Below, one piece after another: positions 1 through 8,599 of a stretch of 37,141 nt of DNA. Every line of letters begins with the position of its first letter. The first letter of the stretch is position 1. A program made the translations under genes and the position numbers. This stretch comes from Schizochytrium sp. CCTCC M209059 (taxonomy: Eukaryota; Sar; Bigyra; Thraustochytrida; Thraustochytriidae). Under the pieces are notes generated by a model. It did no database searches, was not told the DNA's origin, and saw only the letters and a program-made list of their open reading frames with translations. The stretch lies in contig KN805384.1 of assembly GCA_000818945.1 (NCBI GenBank), positions 1-37,141 on the forward strand. The letters are read 5' to 3'.

Positions 1-1
1 C

Positions 2-487
2 TACATGATGAAGATCCTCACCGAGCGCGGCTACTCGTTCACCACCACCGCCGAGCGCGAGATTGTCCGCGACATCAAGGAGAAACTCGCCTACGTCGCC
101 ATGGACTTCGACGAGGAGATGCGCCTCGCCGCCGAGTCCTCGGCCCTCGAGAAGTCCTACGAGCTTCCCGACGGCAACGTCATCACCATCGGCAACGAGC
201 GCTTCCGCTGCCCCGAGGTCCTCTTCCAGCCGTCCTTCATCGGCAAGGAGGCCCAGGGTGTGCATGACACCATGTTCCAGACCATCATGAAGTGCGACGT
301 CGATATCCGCAAGGACCTCTACGCCAACATCGTCATGTCTGGTGGCTCCACCATGTACGAGGGCCTCGCCGGCCGTCTCGAGAAGGAGATGGTTGCCCTC
401 GCCCCCTCGACCATGAAGATCAAGGTCGTCGCTCCCCCCGAGCGCAAGTACTCCGTCTGGATCGGTGGCTCCATCCTTGCCTCGCTC

Positions 488-519
<32 letters not shown>

Positions 520-568
520 GGAGTACGACGAGTCTGGACCCTCGATCGTCCACCGCAAGTGCTTCTAA
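2..568 (+). CDS. Actin, C-terminal half (5' end outside window)
   Basis: The frame is open from base 2 and ends at TAA 566-568, giving about 188 residues that match the second half of a 375-residue conventional actin. Recognisable blocks are MKILTERGYSF, EKSYELPDG, NERFRCPE, IMKCDVDIRKDLYAN, APPERKYSVWIGGSI and the universal end GPSIVHRKCF. Actin polymerises into cytoskeletal filaments and hydrolyses ATP. The part seen covers subdomains 3 and 4 and the C-terminal return to subdomain 1; the N-terminal half and promoter lie outside the window. Codons are almost all C-ending, as expected for a very highly expressed gene. There is no intron in the visible part. The ATG at 5 is an internal methionine, not the start. 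Identification is certain at family level; conventional actin is favoured over an actin-related protein because the C-terminus is intact. Confidence 0.98.
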
Positions 569-1080
569 GTTGTCGAGTCGTCCGCGCCCAATGTAGGAGG
601 GACCCCCTGAGTCGAGGCTTCAGTGCTTTCTCAGGGCTAGGTCCGAGCCTCTCGAGGCGCGTCTAGACCGGCCACGCTGTCTGTAGTACTTCAACAATCC
701 TTTGCCCATAAATTCTATCCAAATTTCTACCTCTTTTCACTTTTTTTTTTTTTTTTTTTTTCTCTTGTTTGATATGTTGATTTGGGGATTGTGCGTAAAA
801 TGGTGCAAGTGTGGGGGAAAATGTGCGATAGATCGAAGGATGCATAACGAGCTCGGCAGCGTTCGAGTAGAGGCTACTAGGCTACATCCGCGATGATAAT
901 AATAATACTAAAGGAAAACACAAAGAAAACGAATTATTGTAGGTATACGGAAAGGTCGGCATATGAATGGCTTGGGTTGGTCGGTGCTTTTGCAGTACCA
1001 CTTGTTGAAGTGAAGAGCACGCCCGGCATGCCGTGGCCGCAACCTCACGGACAGGAAAACAAACACAAGTAGCTTTAAAC
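569..1080. other. Actin 3' UTR and tail-to-tail spacer
   Basis: This stretch lies between the actin stop and the tail repeats behind the next gene. It contains a run of about 21 T at 741-761, read in the actin sense direction within the probable 3' UTR. The remainder is moderately AT-rich relative to the genes. Short open frames here have no recognisable protein features. No gene was found. Confidence 0.6.
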
Positions 1081-1345
1081 TCATCCGAACGCGGCAATCT
1101 CGACATCAACGAGCTCGATGTTGGATTGCAAAAAGAGGAGAGCACGTTGCACTCCCGCAGCATTCATAGCATTCATTCAACTCGATTGATTTGCCTTTGC
1201 CTTTGCTCATTCGAGAGTGAAAATCTGGACATCATCGTGCTCGATCTCTACAGAAAAAGAAAGAAGAGGAGCATGTTGCACTTACAAGACTCATTCAAGA
1301 GCGGTGATCTCGACATCATCATGCTCAATCTCAAAGAGCATGTCG
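1081..1345 (-). repeat. Three tandem copies of a C-terminal tail-coding segment
   Basis: On the minus strand the last codons of the PH-domain gene (EIEHDDVEITALE-stop, stop at 1293-1291) recur twice downstream. One copy reads EIEHDDVQIFTLE-stop (stop 1209-1207) and the other NIELVDVEIAAFG-stop (stop 1083-1081). All three keep reading frame length and a TGA at the same relative position. Spacing is 84 and 126 bp. The second copy is preceded by a pyrimidine tract ending CTGTAG, which resembles a 3' splice site. A GTAAGT lies just after the first stop. These could be alternative last exons or simply decayed duplications of the gene end. Confidence 0.7.
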
Positions 1346-4047
1346 CCCTCATAATAAACCTTGCCGGCACGCTTTGCGCGAATCAGAATTCCCACAAGGG
1401 TGTCCGAGATGTCCTCGTAGACGTCGAGGAGGTCCTTAAACGTCGCCACAGAGCGACCGTACTCGTCCTCATACCCAATGTCCTTGATGATCTCGAGCAG
1501 ACGGTTCGTCTCAAACTCGATCCAGGCCGACGCAGCTTGGAGTCTTTCTTGCTCACCCACAGCGCGAAGCTGCTTGTCAAACATGTCGCCGTCGTCAGAC
1601 GCCGCGTCGTTGTCATCCTCATCGTCATAAAAGGAGTCCGCGTCGTCGTCCTCGAAGCCCTGCTCCCCCCCATTGGCCGCAGCTGCTTCGTCTCCAGCGA
1701 GCTGCAAGCCCGTCATATATTCGATGCCGTCCACGGCAGCTTGCGTGAAGCTTGCAAAGAATGAGCGAAACGAATTCGAGGCCTCCGCCGGGTCCCCACT
1801 AGACGTGGGTGAGGCGGGCGGAGTCATATCTGCCGGCGCGCGCGCAGACGTCGCTGAGGCCCGGCTCTTGCTGCGTCGCGAGCGAAGCTTGTCAAAGATG
1901 GAGCTGCGCTTCCTACGCGGTGGTTCTGCGGAGCCCGAGGCACGACCGCTCTCGCGCTCTTCACGTGGGCGCGCAAACCCGAACTCATCGAGCCCCTGTC
2001 GCGTACGAGACTTATTAATCATAGCCTTGGTCTCATTCAGCGCGCGCTCCACCGCGGCTGCCTTGGCGAGAGAGTCGAGTTTCTGGTTTGCCAATTCGGT
2101 CGCCGCGAGCTCTGCTTCGAATCGACGCTCCTCCGCCTCAGCGCGGGCCTTGGCAGCGCTTTCGGCTACCTCCTCGATCTTTCGCCGTTGCTTCTCGTTC
2201 ACCTTTTTCCGCGCTGTCTCCTCGAGCTTTTGCGCAATGAGCATTTCCTGCCGCGCTCGCTCTTCCTCCTCTTCCTGGGCCTTGCGGGCCGCGTCCTCAG
2301 CTTCGCGAAGTTTTGCCTCTTGCTCTTTTGATTCGGCCAGTGCTTCCTCGTGGACCTTGGCAGCGGCTGCTTCGGCGCGCTTTCTGGCCTCATCGGCCTT
2401 TTCTGCCAGTTGCTCGGCGAGCAAGATGGCCTCATCGACCTTGGCGAGCTCCAGCACGATCGCGTTCGCTGCATTGGCGCGCGCGATCTGTTCACGGTTC
2501 CGCTCGGCGATCTCTTCCGCTTCGGCCCGCTCTGCTGCGGATCGAGCCATGACCTCTTCGAGTTCCTGCATCTTGGCTCTCGTCTCTTCGTACTCTTCCT
2601 CGATACCGCGGACGCGGGTTTCGTCTCCGGCCTCTCGCGCGACGCGTAGCTCCTCCTTCAGCGCGTCCTTGGCAGAGAGCATGCTGTCCATTTCGGACAA
2701 AGCGGCTTCGTTCTCCATGTCTGCCATAAGGCGTGTCGCCTCAGCTGTGGCAGCCTCATCGCGGAGGTCCTCCTGCTGGTCGTACGACATCACGTCGAGA
2801 CCCAAATGGACTTGGGCGCTACGCCGCGCAGACTCGTGCGCGCTCAGTGCGGCGTCTGCAATACTTCGCGTCCTGGTCTCGTGCTCGACGCTCAAGAGAG
2901 TGCGCCTCTTGGTGTGGGACACGGCCGATTTGCCGGACATGATGCGCGGAACGGGCATGCCGTCTGGGCCCTTGGACGAGCCTCCGCTCACGCGCAAGGG
3001 AGCCATGTAGCTAACTACGGGAGCACCGCTGGTCGTGCCAGATGCTTCGTCGTCGTTGTCGTCGTCATCGCGCATCTCTTCCTCCTCGTCTTCCTCATCG
3101 ACGGCGCTGTCGTCGTCGAGGTCGCTGTCATCCTCATCTTCGACAAGATCTTCTTCCTCGTCGTCAATTTCGACGCGACTCTGAGGAGCGCCGCGGGAAG
3201 CTGCCTTGGAAGCGCTCACCTTCGAGCTCCGTCCCTTGCTCGAGGCCTTGGACACGTGCCGTGCGACCTCGGTAACGGGGAGGCCACGTCGATACGCGTC
3301 GAGGCGAGCCTGCATGTCTCTTTCCCGCATCGAAGGTGTGCGATCAGGCTCGCCTAGGCGGACGGGCTCATCGGTTTGCTCGTCTTGGTCCTTGAGTCTT
3401 TGCAGGACGCGCTGGATCGTGTGCATCCAGTACACCTTTGCCTCTGGGGAGGACGCTGCAAGGTAAAAGGTGGTGGCGAAATCAGACACCATAAAGCCGT
3501 GTGGACGCGTGTTCTTGATGCGACGCAAGATCGAATCTGCCACGAAAAAGTCCTTGGTCAGGTGGATCGTTCCCCGCGGCGTCTTGTCCGTCTTCTTGCT
3601 AAAGTAGTCCATTCTGTCAAAGTAGATCTTCACGTAGCGACGCCTCCAGTTGCGCCCACTCTTGGTGGCGCGCTTGTACAAAAAGCCTTCCATGACGGCT
3701 TTGCGGCCCCAGAGCGTCGAGCGCTCATCGCCTTCGACCAGTGTTTCGCCGCCCTTTTCGATGATGCGCGAGCCCTTGGGCAGGGTCCCGCTCTTGCCAC
3801 GGCCGAAGATGGACGCTTTCCGCGGCGGCAGCTCGGGCGCCTCGCGCGTCGACTTTTTCTTGCCGCCCTTTTTCTTCTTGGACAGGTTTTTCTCCAGCAC
3901 GTAGCGGTGCATCTGGTCGTACAGCGCCTGGCTGATGGCCCCCTGCGCCACCAGCGACCTCAGCTCGCGCAGCCGCGCGTACTCATCGAACTGGCCGTCG
4001 AGCCGCTTCCAGTTCTCCACAAAGCTCGACGAGCTTTCGCCCTCCAT
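1291..4047 (-). CDS. PH-domain, coiled-coil protein
   Basis: This is a single 918-residue frame with ATG at 4047 and TGA at 1291. Residues about 1-55 are helical. Residues 56-66 are a lysine-rich patch (KKKKGGKKK). A pleckstrin-homology domain lies at about 118-218: it starts VMEGFLYKRATKSGRNWRRRY, has alternating strands, and ends in the helix VYWMHTIQRVL with the conserved Trp at 207. PH domains usually bind phosphoinositides or proteins at membranes. Residues about 290-340 are very acidic. Residues about 430-670 form a long Ala/Glu/Lys/Arg coiled coil, and the region after it is basic, then acidic. The C-terminal segment from about 830 is a folded helical region ending EIEHDDVEITALE. The architecture suggests a membrane-recruited scaffold, but no precise orthologue is recognised. 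A CTCAG repeat sits immediately 5' of the start codon. Confidence 0.88.
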   Translation of the reverse strand: MEGESSSSFVENWKRLDGQFDEYARLRELRSLVAQGAISQALYDQMHRYVLEKNLSKKKKGGKKKSTREAPELPPRKASIFGRGKSGTLPKGSRIIEKGGETLVEGDERSTLWGRKAVMEGFLYKRATKSGRNWRRRYVKIYFDRMDYFSKKTDKTPRGTIHLTKDFFVADSILRRIKNTRPHGFMVSDFATTFYLAASSPEAKVYWMHTIQRVLQRLKDQDEQTDEPVRLGEPDRTPSMRERDMQARLDAYRRGLPVTEVARHVSKASSKGRSSKVSASKAASRGAPQSRVEIDDEEEDLVEDEDDSDLDDDSAVDEEDEEEEMRDDDDNDDEASGTTSGAPVVSYMAPLRVSGGSSKGPDGMPVPRIMSGKSAVSHTKRRTLLSVEHETRTRSIADAALSAHESARRSAQVHLGLDVMSYDQQEDLRDEAATAEATRLMADMENEAALSEMDSMLSAKDALKEELRVAREAGDETRVRGIEEEYEETRAKMQELEEVMARSAAERAEAEEIAERNREQIARANAANAIVLELAKVDEAILLAEQLAEKADEARKRAEAAAAKVHEEALAESKEQEAKLREAEDAARKAQEEEEERARQEMLIAQKLEETARKKVNEKQRRKIEEVAESAAKARAEAEERRFEAELAATELANQKLDSLAKAAAVERALNETKAMINKSRTRQGLDEFGFARPREERESGRASGSAEPPRRKRSSIFDKLRSRRSKSRASATSARAPADMTPPASPTSSGDPAEASNSFRSFFASFTQAAVDGIEYMTGLQLAGDEAAAANGGEQGFEDDDADSFYDDEDDNDAASDDGDMFDKQLRAVGEQERLQAASAWIEFETNRLLEIIKDIGYEDEYGRSVATFKDLLDVYEDISDTLVGILIRAKRAGKVYYEGDMLFEIEHDDVEITALE

Positions 4048-4051
4048 CGCT

Positions 4052-4081
4052 GCTCAGCTCAGCTCAGCTCAGCTCAGCTCA
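4052..4081. repeat. (GCTCA)n pentamer repeat
   Basis: About six uninterrupted copies of a GCTCA pentamer lie directly 5' of the PH-domain gene start codon, so the repeat is probably in its 5' UTR. In the sense direction of that gene the unit reads TGAGC. Confidence 0.9.
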
Positions 4082-4256
4082 GGACCGGCCGCGCTCGCGA
4101 TTCTCTGCGCTGCTCTGCTCCTCTCTGCCCCGCGCCGCTCCGCTCCGCGCCCGCCGCCCGCCGCGGCCACTGTCCGCACTGCGCTGCCCTCGGCCTCCGC
4201 GTCGCCGCCGCTCAGCCGCGGCACGTGCACGCCCGTGCACGCGCTGCTCGCTTGCT

Positions 4257-4329
4257 AGGCAAGCAAAGTAAGCAAGCAAGCAAGGCAAGCAAGCAAGCAA
4301 GCAAGGCAAGCAAGCAAGGCAAGCAAGCC
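4257..4329. repeat. (CAAG)/(CAAGG) tandem repeat
   Basis: An imperfect array alternates CAAG tetramers and CAAGG pentamers over about 73 bp, in the 5' flank of the PH-domain gene. Confidence 0.9.
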
Positions 4330-4480
4330 CGGCCGATCGATGCCGCCGCCTCGCGCGACCTCTTCCCGCTTCCTCCCTGCGCCTCTCCGCGCGGCCTCGC
4401 TCGCTCGCTCGCCCGCCCGCTCGCTCTCTCCGCCGCTCGCGCGTGCGACCTCGCGCGGCCTGCGTGTTCCCTTCCTCGCC

Positions 4481-4510
4481 TGGCGTGGCGTGGCGTGGCG
4501 TGGCGAGGCG
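4481..4510. repeat. (TGGCG)n pentamer repeat
   Basis: Five TGGCG copies are followed by diverged AGGCG/CGGCG units. The same motif recurs near 22889-22918 in another 5' flank. Confidence 0.9.
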
Positions 4511-4750
4511 CGGCGACTCGAGGCGCGAGTGGGTCTGGTGCCGCGGCCAGGCTGCGAGGCGCGGCCACTGCGTTATAGCGCCTTTGTCGCCCTTGCGCGC
4601 GGCGATAGCCCACTTGCGCCGCGCCCGAGCCCCACTTGCGCCGCGCCGCGCCGGGGGCCGTTAGCCGCAGCCTAGGACTTCCTACGCGTACTGTACCTCG
4701 CAGCCCCGGTGACCGAACGAAACAACCCACGACCGCCCACCCTCCCTCCG

Positions 4751-4808
4751 AGCCCAGCCCAGCCCAGCCCAGCCCAGCCGAGCGCAGCCGAGCCCAGCCC
4801 AGCCCAGC
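4751..4808. repeat. (AGCCC)n pentamer repeat
   Basis: About eleven 5-bp units, mostly AGCCC with AGCCG and AGCGC variants, span about 58 bp. Confidence 0.9.
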
Positions 4809-5794
4809 GAGACGCGGCCTCGGACGTACCGCCCGAGCGCGCGCCCTCGCGCTCGCCGCGGGCACGCGCGTCTCTCGGAGGCGCGCGCTCAGCCTGCCTG
4901 CGCGAAGCGACTGCGAGCAAGGACAGAAAAATTAAAGCCCAGGCGGCCTAGGCGGGCGCTAAGCAGGCCTAGCCAGCATCCCCTTGAGTGCTTTACCGCT
5001 AGGGGGGTGTGCACCCCCAGCAGAACCAGCCAGCCAGCGCACACACACACGAGCACGCGTGCACACTCACCCCGGCCTGCCTTCTTATCACGATGGATAA
5101 CGAAAAGCAAACAACGTGTAGGCAGGCTGCACGCAGCTGAGGGTGTCCGAAAGAGGACGAGGTTTAGCGCGACGCTGGGCCTGACGCACGCTCAGGACAC
5201 GGCGCGCGCCAAGTCCGGAAAGGACGGCGACGGGCGGAGAACTTGGAAAAGGTGGAGGAGCAGCCCGAGGAGGAGCGCGGGGAGAACCGGTCTTGGGGAA
5301 GCTGAGAGGAGGGCAAACAAAACGTGAGCGGGTCGCTATACGCATGTGGCAGAGTGGGCAGGGAAGCGAGATTATCGTGGGGGAAGGCTCGGACTGTGAA
5401 AAGTCGAGGGCGAGCTGTGCTTGTGCACTGTATTCCACTGTATTCCACTGCAGTGCACTGCATTGCCAAAACCACGCTGACAAGATGAGTGCCCGCTGAC
5501 ATTATTGTCTGTGCGTTCGTGCGTGCGTGCGTGCGCTGCTGGTCTTTGCCCTTTTTACGTGACCGACGCACGCATTGTACGTAAAATCATCCTTGTTGTT
5601 GCGTCTCGCACTAACGCAATGCATGGGATCTCTTCCATCAAACATTCGGCCACGGATCGACCCCTCGAAGTGATGTGGCAAGAGATAGATGTGTAGGCAA
5701 GTCCTCGCCTCATCAATAAACCAACATCCCCTGTCGGGCGTCAGGACGGTCAGGCGTCGTCGTTTCATTTCTAAAATGAAGACTTGCCCTGTCT

Positions 5795-5905
5795 TGACTT
5801 GGCTTGTTTTGGCTCGGCTTGGCTTGACTTGGCTCCGCTTGGCTTGACTTGGCTTGACTTGGCCTAGTTCGACTTGGCTCGACTTGGCTCGACTTGGCTT
5901 GGCGT
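5795..5905. repeat. (CTTGG/CTTGA)n degenerate pentamer repeat
   Basis: About 110 bp are built from CTTGG, CTTGA and related CTCGG/CTCGA pentamers, 0.3 kb before the deaminase-like gene. The frames across it translate as monotonous Ser/Gln/Lys/Pro strings and are not taken as coding. Confidence 0.85.
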
Positions 5906-6207
5906 GCATCTTTTCCATGGGACGATTGATCCCCATGAGCACTCGTACAAATGATAGTGATTGCGTGCACCGCGAAATCACCGGTAACTTCAAGTGAGAA
6001 TAAGCACAAGCGAACCATCCCTCCCGAGGCGCGACGCGGCGACGCGGCGACGGGCCGAGCAAGCCACCAAGTGGAGAGGAGGCGCGCGAGCTGTCGCGCA
6101 AAGACCGCCCCCTCCCCCCCCGCGCCCCCCCCTGGCCCGACGGTGACGACGTCGAACGCAGGCTTGGGAAGGGATAGTGCGAGCAAGCGAGGCAGGCGCG
6201 CACCGAG

Positions 6208-8454
6208 ATGTCGAGACACGTCCGAAGCGGCGACAGCGGCGCAGAGCCCAAGCGCGTGGAGATCCTCGTCTACAACGTGTCGCACGTGGACATCGTCCTC
6301 GGCGCGCTGCGCGATGACGCTGCCGCATTAGCAAAAAGTGGAGCGAATGACCTCTTTTACGCTGCAGAGGGCGTGGGAAAAACGCAGATTCTCGCACGTC
6401 CAAGATTCAACCGGTTTTATCCGCTCACAAACGAGATTGAACGCGCGCTTCAAGAGCTCGGAGACGCGGCGCGCATCATCGACTGCGAGTACGACCCCGA
6501 TGAAGCCAATGAAGCTGAGGATGCCGATGAAGGGGAGGAGGAGCTCAAAACCTGCCGCAAAAGTAGCTTCGAAAGCCTATCGCAGCAAGCAACCTCACCT
6601 TCCGAGAGTCGTCACCCTCATCACCGCGGTAACCTAATGAGCCCGGCAAAGGCTGCGGCGACCGCTGCCGTGGGCGTAGCCGCCGCGTCTGGTGTGGGCG
6701 ACCCTTCTTCTTCTTCTTCTTCTTCTTCTTCTTCCTCCTCCTCCTCCTCCTCATCGTCCACGAACGCCTCAGAAACAGCGCTTCCGTCCACGTCTCCAAG
6801 AGCCAGCGCCAACGAGAATGCAGTCACACGTGCGACGTCGCTTGCTTCGTGCGCTTCGACGCGGTCGCTGCTCAGCTTGCACGGCGGCCCCGTAATCCTT
6901 CCCGTCGGTTTCGACTTCCACGAGCGCCCCATCGTTGAGGATTCCTGGGACGCGCTCTCCGTGCGCAAGGGTGACGACGATGGTATCTCTGAAGTAACCA
7001 ACAGACAAACTCCTCGGCTATGCTCCGTCATGCTGCCTCTAGTCTCACAGCTTCTCTTCACATGGCTAGGCATTGTAGAGGACACAGTCACTTCGGATTT
7101 GGACGAGACAAACACGGCGGACCCAGACGAGGATCTCCAAAAAGTCGTCTTTCTCGTGAGTGGATCTGGTACTCCGCGCAACCGTGCTCTGCCCGTCAAC
7201 TCGAACTCGACCAAGGCCGCCGCGCGCATCATCAAGGCATTCATCGAGCGCACGTGTCCGTCCGTCGAGGTCGTTTGCCTTGACTCTGGCCTCGACATCT
7301 TTCATTATGACCAAAATGTGCGATTCTGCAACGACATTGTACTCCCCGCCATTGATACCTTTCGACACCCGCTTGTTATGCACTATGGTAACGAGTGGCA
7401 AAAGCGACTCGGGATGACCGTCGCACTCACGGATGGATCGCCTGCCCGACTTGCCGCGCTCAACGCGGCGCTTCGTCAGTACCGCCCAAGCTACCTGCAC
7501 ATGTGGCAGCTCAAGTCCTTTTGGTACGAGCTGCGATTTCTCGGCAAGGATCTCATCTTTCAGTCCTTTGAGACAATGGAGACGAAGCCGCCGGTTCCCA
7601 TTTCTGATCTAGAGCCTGAATGCCGCAAAGTGGTTGACGAGATGCGCAAATACAAGCACGAATTCGTACAGGCAAAGGCTGCTGGCAGTCTCCAGGAGCT
7701 CTCTGCGTTTTGGCTGCGCAAAACGCGCAAGGTTGTCCTCTCCGTGCTCATGGTGCACATGGACAATGAAGAGGAGCCCCGCTTTTACAGAGGCATGAAC
7801 CTGGAGGTGTCCATGCCGACGGGCTCGCTCTGCTCGGAGCGCAACGTCATTGGAACCGCGCTGGCATCGAACCAAACCTTGGGTCGACGCGAGTTCCGCT
7901 ACATTGCCGTGCTATCCATGACACTGGACCCGCCTGCGCCTGCGCTGCCTCCATCGCCATCGCGCCACACTGTCTCGCGCGCGGACACTTCAACCTTGGC
8001 AATGGATGCCTCAAGTCGGGCTAACACTCCGCAGCCAAATCTTGGGCGTTCAACGTCGAGGAGACGCTCCATTACCGACACGACGCCAGAGAACTCACCG
8101 CTTCTTCGTCCCATGTCTGCGAGTGCGCACGGCATGCAGCCGCCACATGCACCCATCAATGCGACCGCATCAACTTCATCGTCGTCATCTTCGGTAGCAT
8201 CTTCGCAGGCTGGCGACTCGCCTCGCCGTGCCTATCAAAGACCTCGCACACAAAGCGCATCATTGAGCGTCTACTCGGGCGGAGGAACAAATACCGGGAC
8301 CAATTCGCGATTCCAAGGCGAACTCAATCCCATTCAACCTTGTGGTGCATGCATGGAGTGGCTGAAAAAGATTGCAGAGGTGAACCCGACGTTCAAGGTT
8401 GTCACCTTTCCCAATTCAGACTGTCACGAGGCCTTTGTCCAGGAAATTGGATAA
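6208..8454 (+). CDS. Cytidine deaminase-like protein with N-terminal Rossmann-like region
   Basis: An intact 748-residue frame runs from ATG 6208 to TAA. The C-terminal third has both halves of a cytidine-deaminase zinc site. The first is C542-S-E544-R-N, comparable to the CAE(R) motif in which Cys binds zinc and Glu shuttles protons. The second is P711-C712-G-A-C715, the PCxxC motif. They are separated by about 167 residues instead of the usual 25-40; most of the excess is Ser/Thr/Pro-rich low complexity at about 577-700. Residues about 1-95 form one predicted alpha/beta region. Residues about 95-225 are acidic and then a Ser run (about 167-185). Residues about 313-440 alternate strands and helices with a glycine-rich SGSGTPR near 318 and VALTDGSPARLAALNAAL, like a Rossmann-type fold. 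Deaminase activity is inferred from the retained zinc ligands and Glu; the substrate (free nucleoside, nucleotide or nucleic acid) cannot be told. No orthologue was recognised. Confidence 0.78.
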   Translation: MSRHVRSGDSGAEPKRVEILVYNVSHVDIVLGALRDDAAALAKSGANDLFYAAEGVGKTQILARPRFNRFYPLTNEIERALQELGDAARIIDCEYDPDEANEAEDADEGEEELKTCRKSSFESLSQQATSPSESRHPHHRGNLMSPAKAAATAAVGVAAASGVGDPSSSSSSSSSSSSSSSSSSTNASETALPSTSPRASANENAVTRATSLASCASTRSLLSLHGGPVILPVGFDFHERPIVEDSWDALSVRKGDDDGISEVTNRQTPRLCSVMLPLVSQLLFTWLGIVEDTVTSDLDETNTADPDEDLQKVVFLVSGSGTPRNRALPVNSNSTKAAARIIKAFIERTCPSVEVVCLDSGLDIFHYDQNVRFCNDIVLPAIDTFRHPLVMHYGNEWQKRLGMTVALTDGSPARLAALNAALRQYRPSYLHMWQLKSFWYELRFLGKDLIFQSFETMETKPPVPISDLEPECRKVVDEMRKYKHEFVQAKAAGSLQELSAFWLRKTRKVVLSVLMVHMDNEEEPRFYRGMNLEVSMPTGSLCSERNVIGTALASNQTLGRREFRYIAVLSMTLDPPAPALPPSPSRHTVSRADTSTLAMDASSRANTPQPNLGRSTSRRRSITDTTPENSPLLRPMSASAHGMQPPHAPINATASTSSSSSSVASSQAGDSPRRAYQRPRTQSASLSVYSGGGTNTGTNSRFQGELNPIQPCGACMEWLKKIAEVNPTFKVVTFPNSDCHEAFVQEIG
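6706..6761 (+). repeat. TCT/TCC serine-codon microsatellite
   Basis: This in-frame run of TCT, TCC and TCA codons encodes 19 consecutive serines inside the deaminase-like protein. The run is a likely site of length polymorphism. Confidence 0.9.
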
Positions 8455-8599
8455 AGCAGTAATTTGTCGTGCAAGTCGAAGTGCCCAGAAGCTTCTTTTC
8501 TTTTTCCGATGTTTCATCAAATCTCCTCCCCAGTCTAGATGTGGTCGAAGCACCTTTTGGATAAACGTAGAACATTGCTTTCTCTTTCTTTTTCTCAGA

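Larger units (their letters stand above)
4048..6207. other. Repeat-rich divergent promoter region, no gene seen
   Basis: This 2.16 kb stretch separates the divergent PH-domain and deaminase-like genes, so it should hold both 5' UTRs and promoters. It is dominated by short tandem repeats: CTCAG, CAAGC/CAAGG, TGGCG, AGCCC, a CA-rich tract near 5040, and CTTGG/CTTGA. Many overlapping frames are open only because the repeats lack stop codons, and their translations are monotonous. I see no domain, signal peptide or splice structure that supports a gene. Confidence 0.6.

Noticed and set aside
1248..1285. 38-bp GTAAGT...CTGTAG intron between tail copies 1 and 2
   Set aside because: It is shorter than the 68-bp intron seen here and starts after the copy 1 stop, so on its own it would not change the protein.
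1673..3010. 445-codon plus-strand frame
   Set aside because: It is antisense to the Ala/Glu-rich coiled coil of the PH-domain gene; its Ser/Ala-rich translation is the expected complement.
3376..4578. 400-codon plus-strand frame
   Set aside because: It is antisense to the PH-domain coding start and then runs through CTCAG and CAAGG repeats; there is no independent support.
5502..6285. Minus-strand frames of 190-249 codons upstream of the deaminase-like gene
   Set aside because: The translation is dominated by the CTTGG/CTTGA repeat (Lys-Pro-Ser-Gln strings), without domains or a coherent start.
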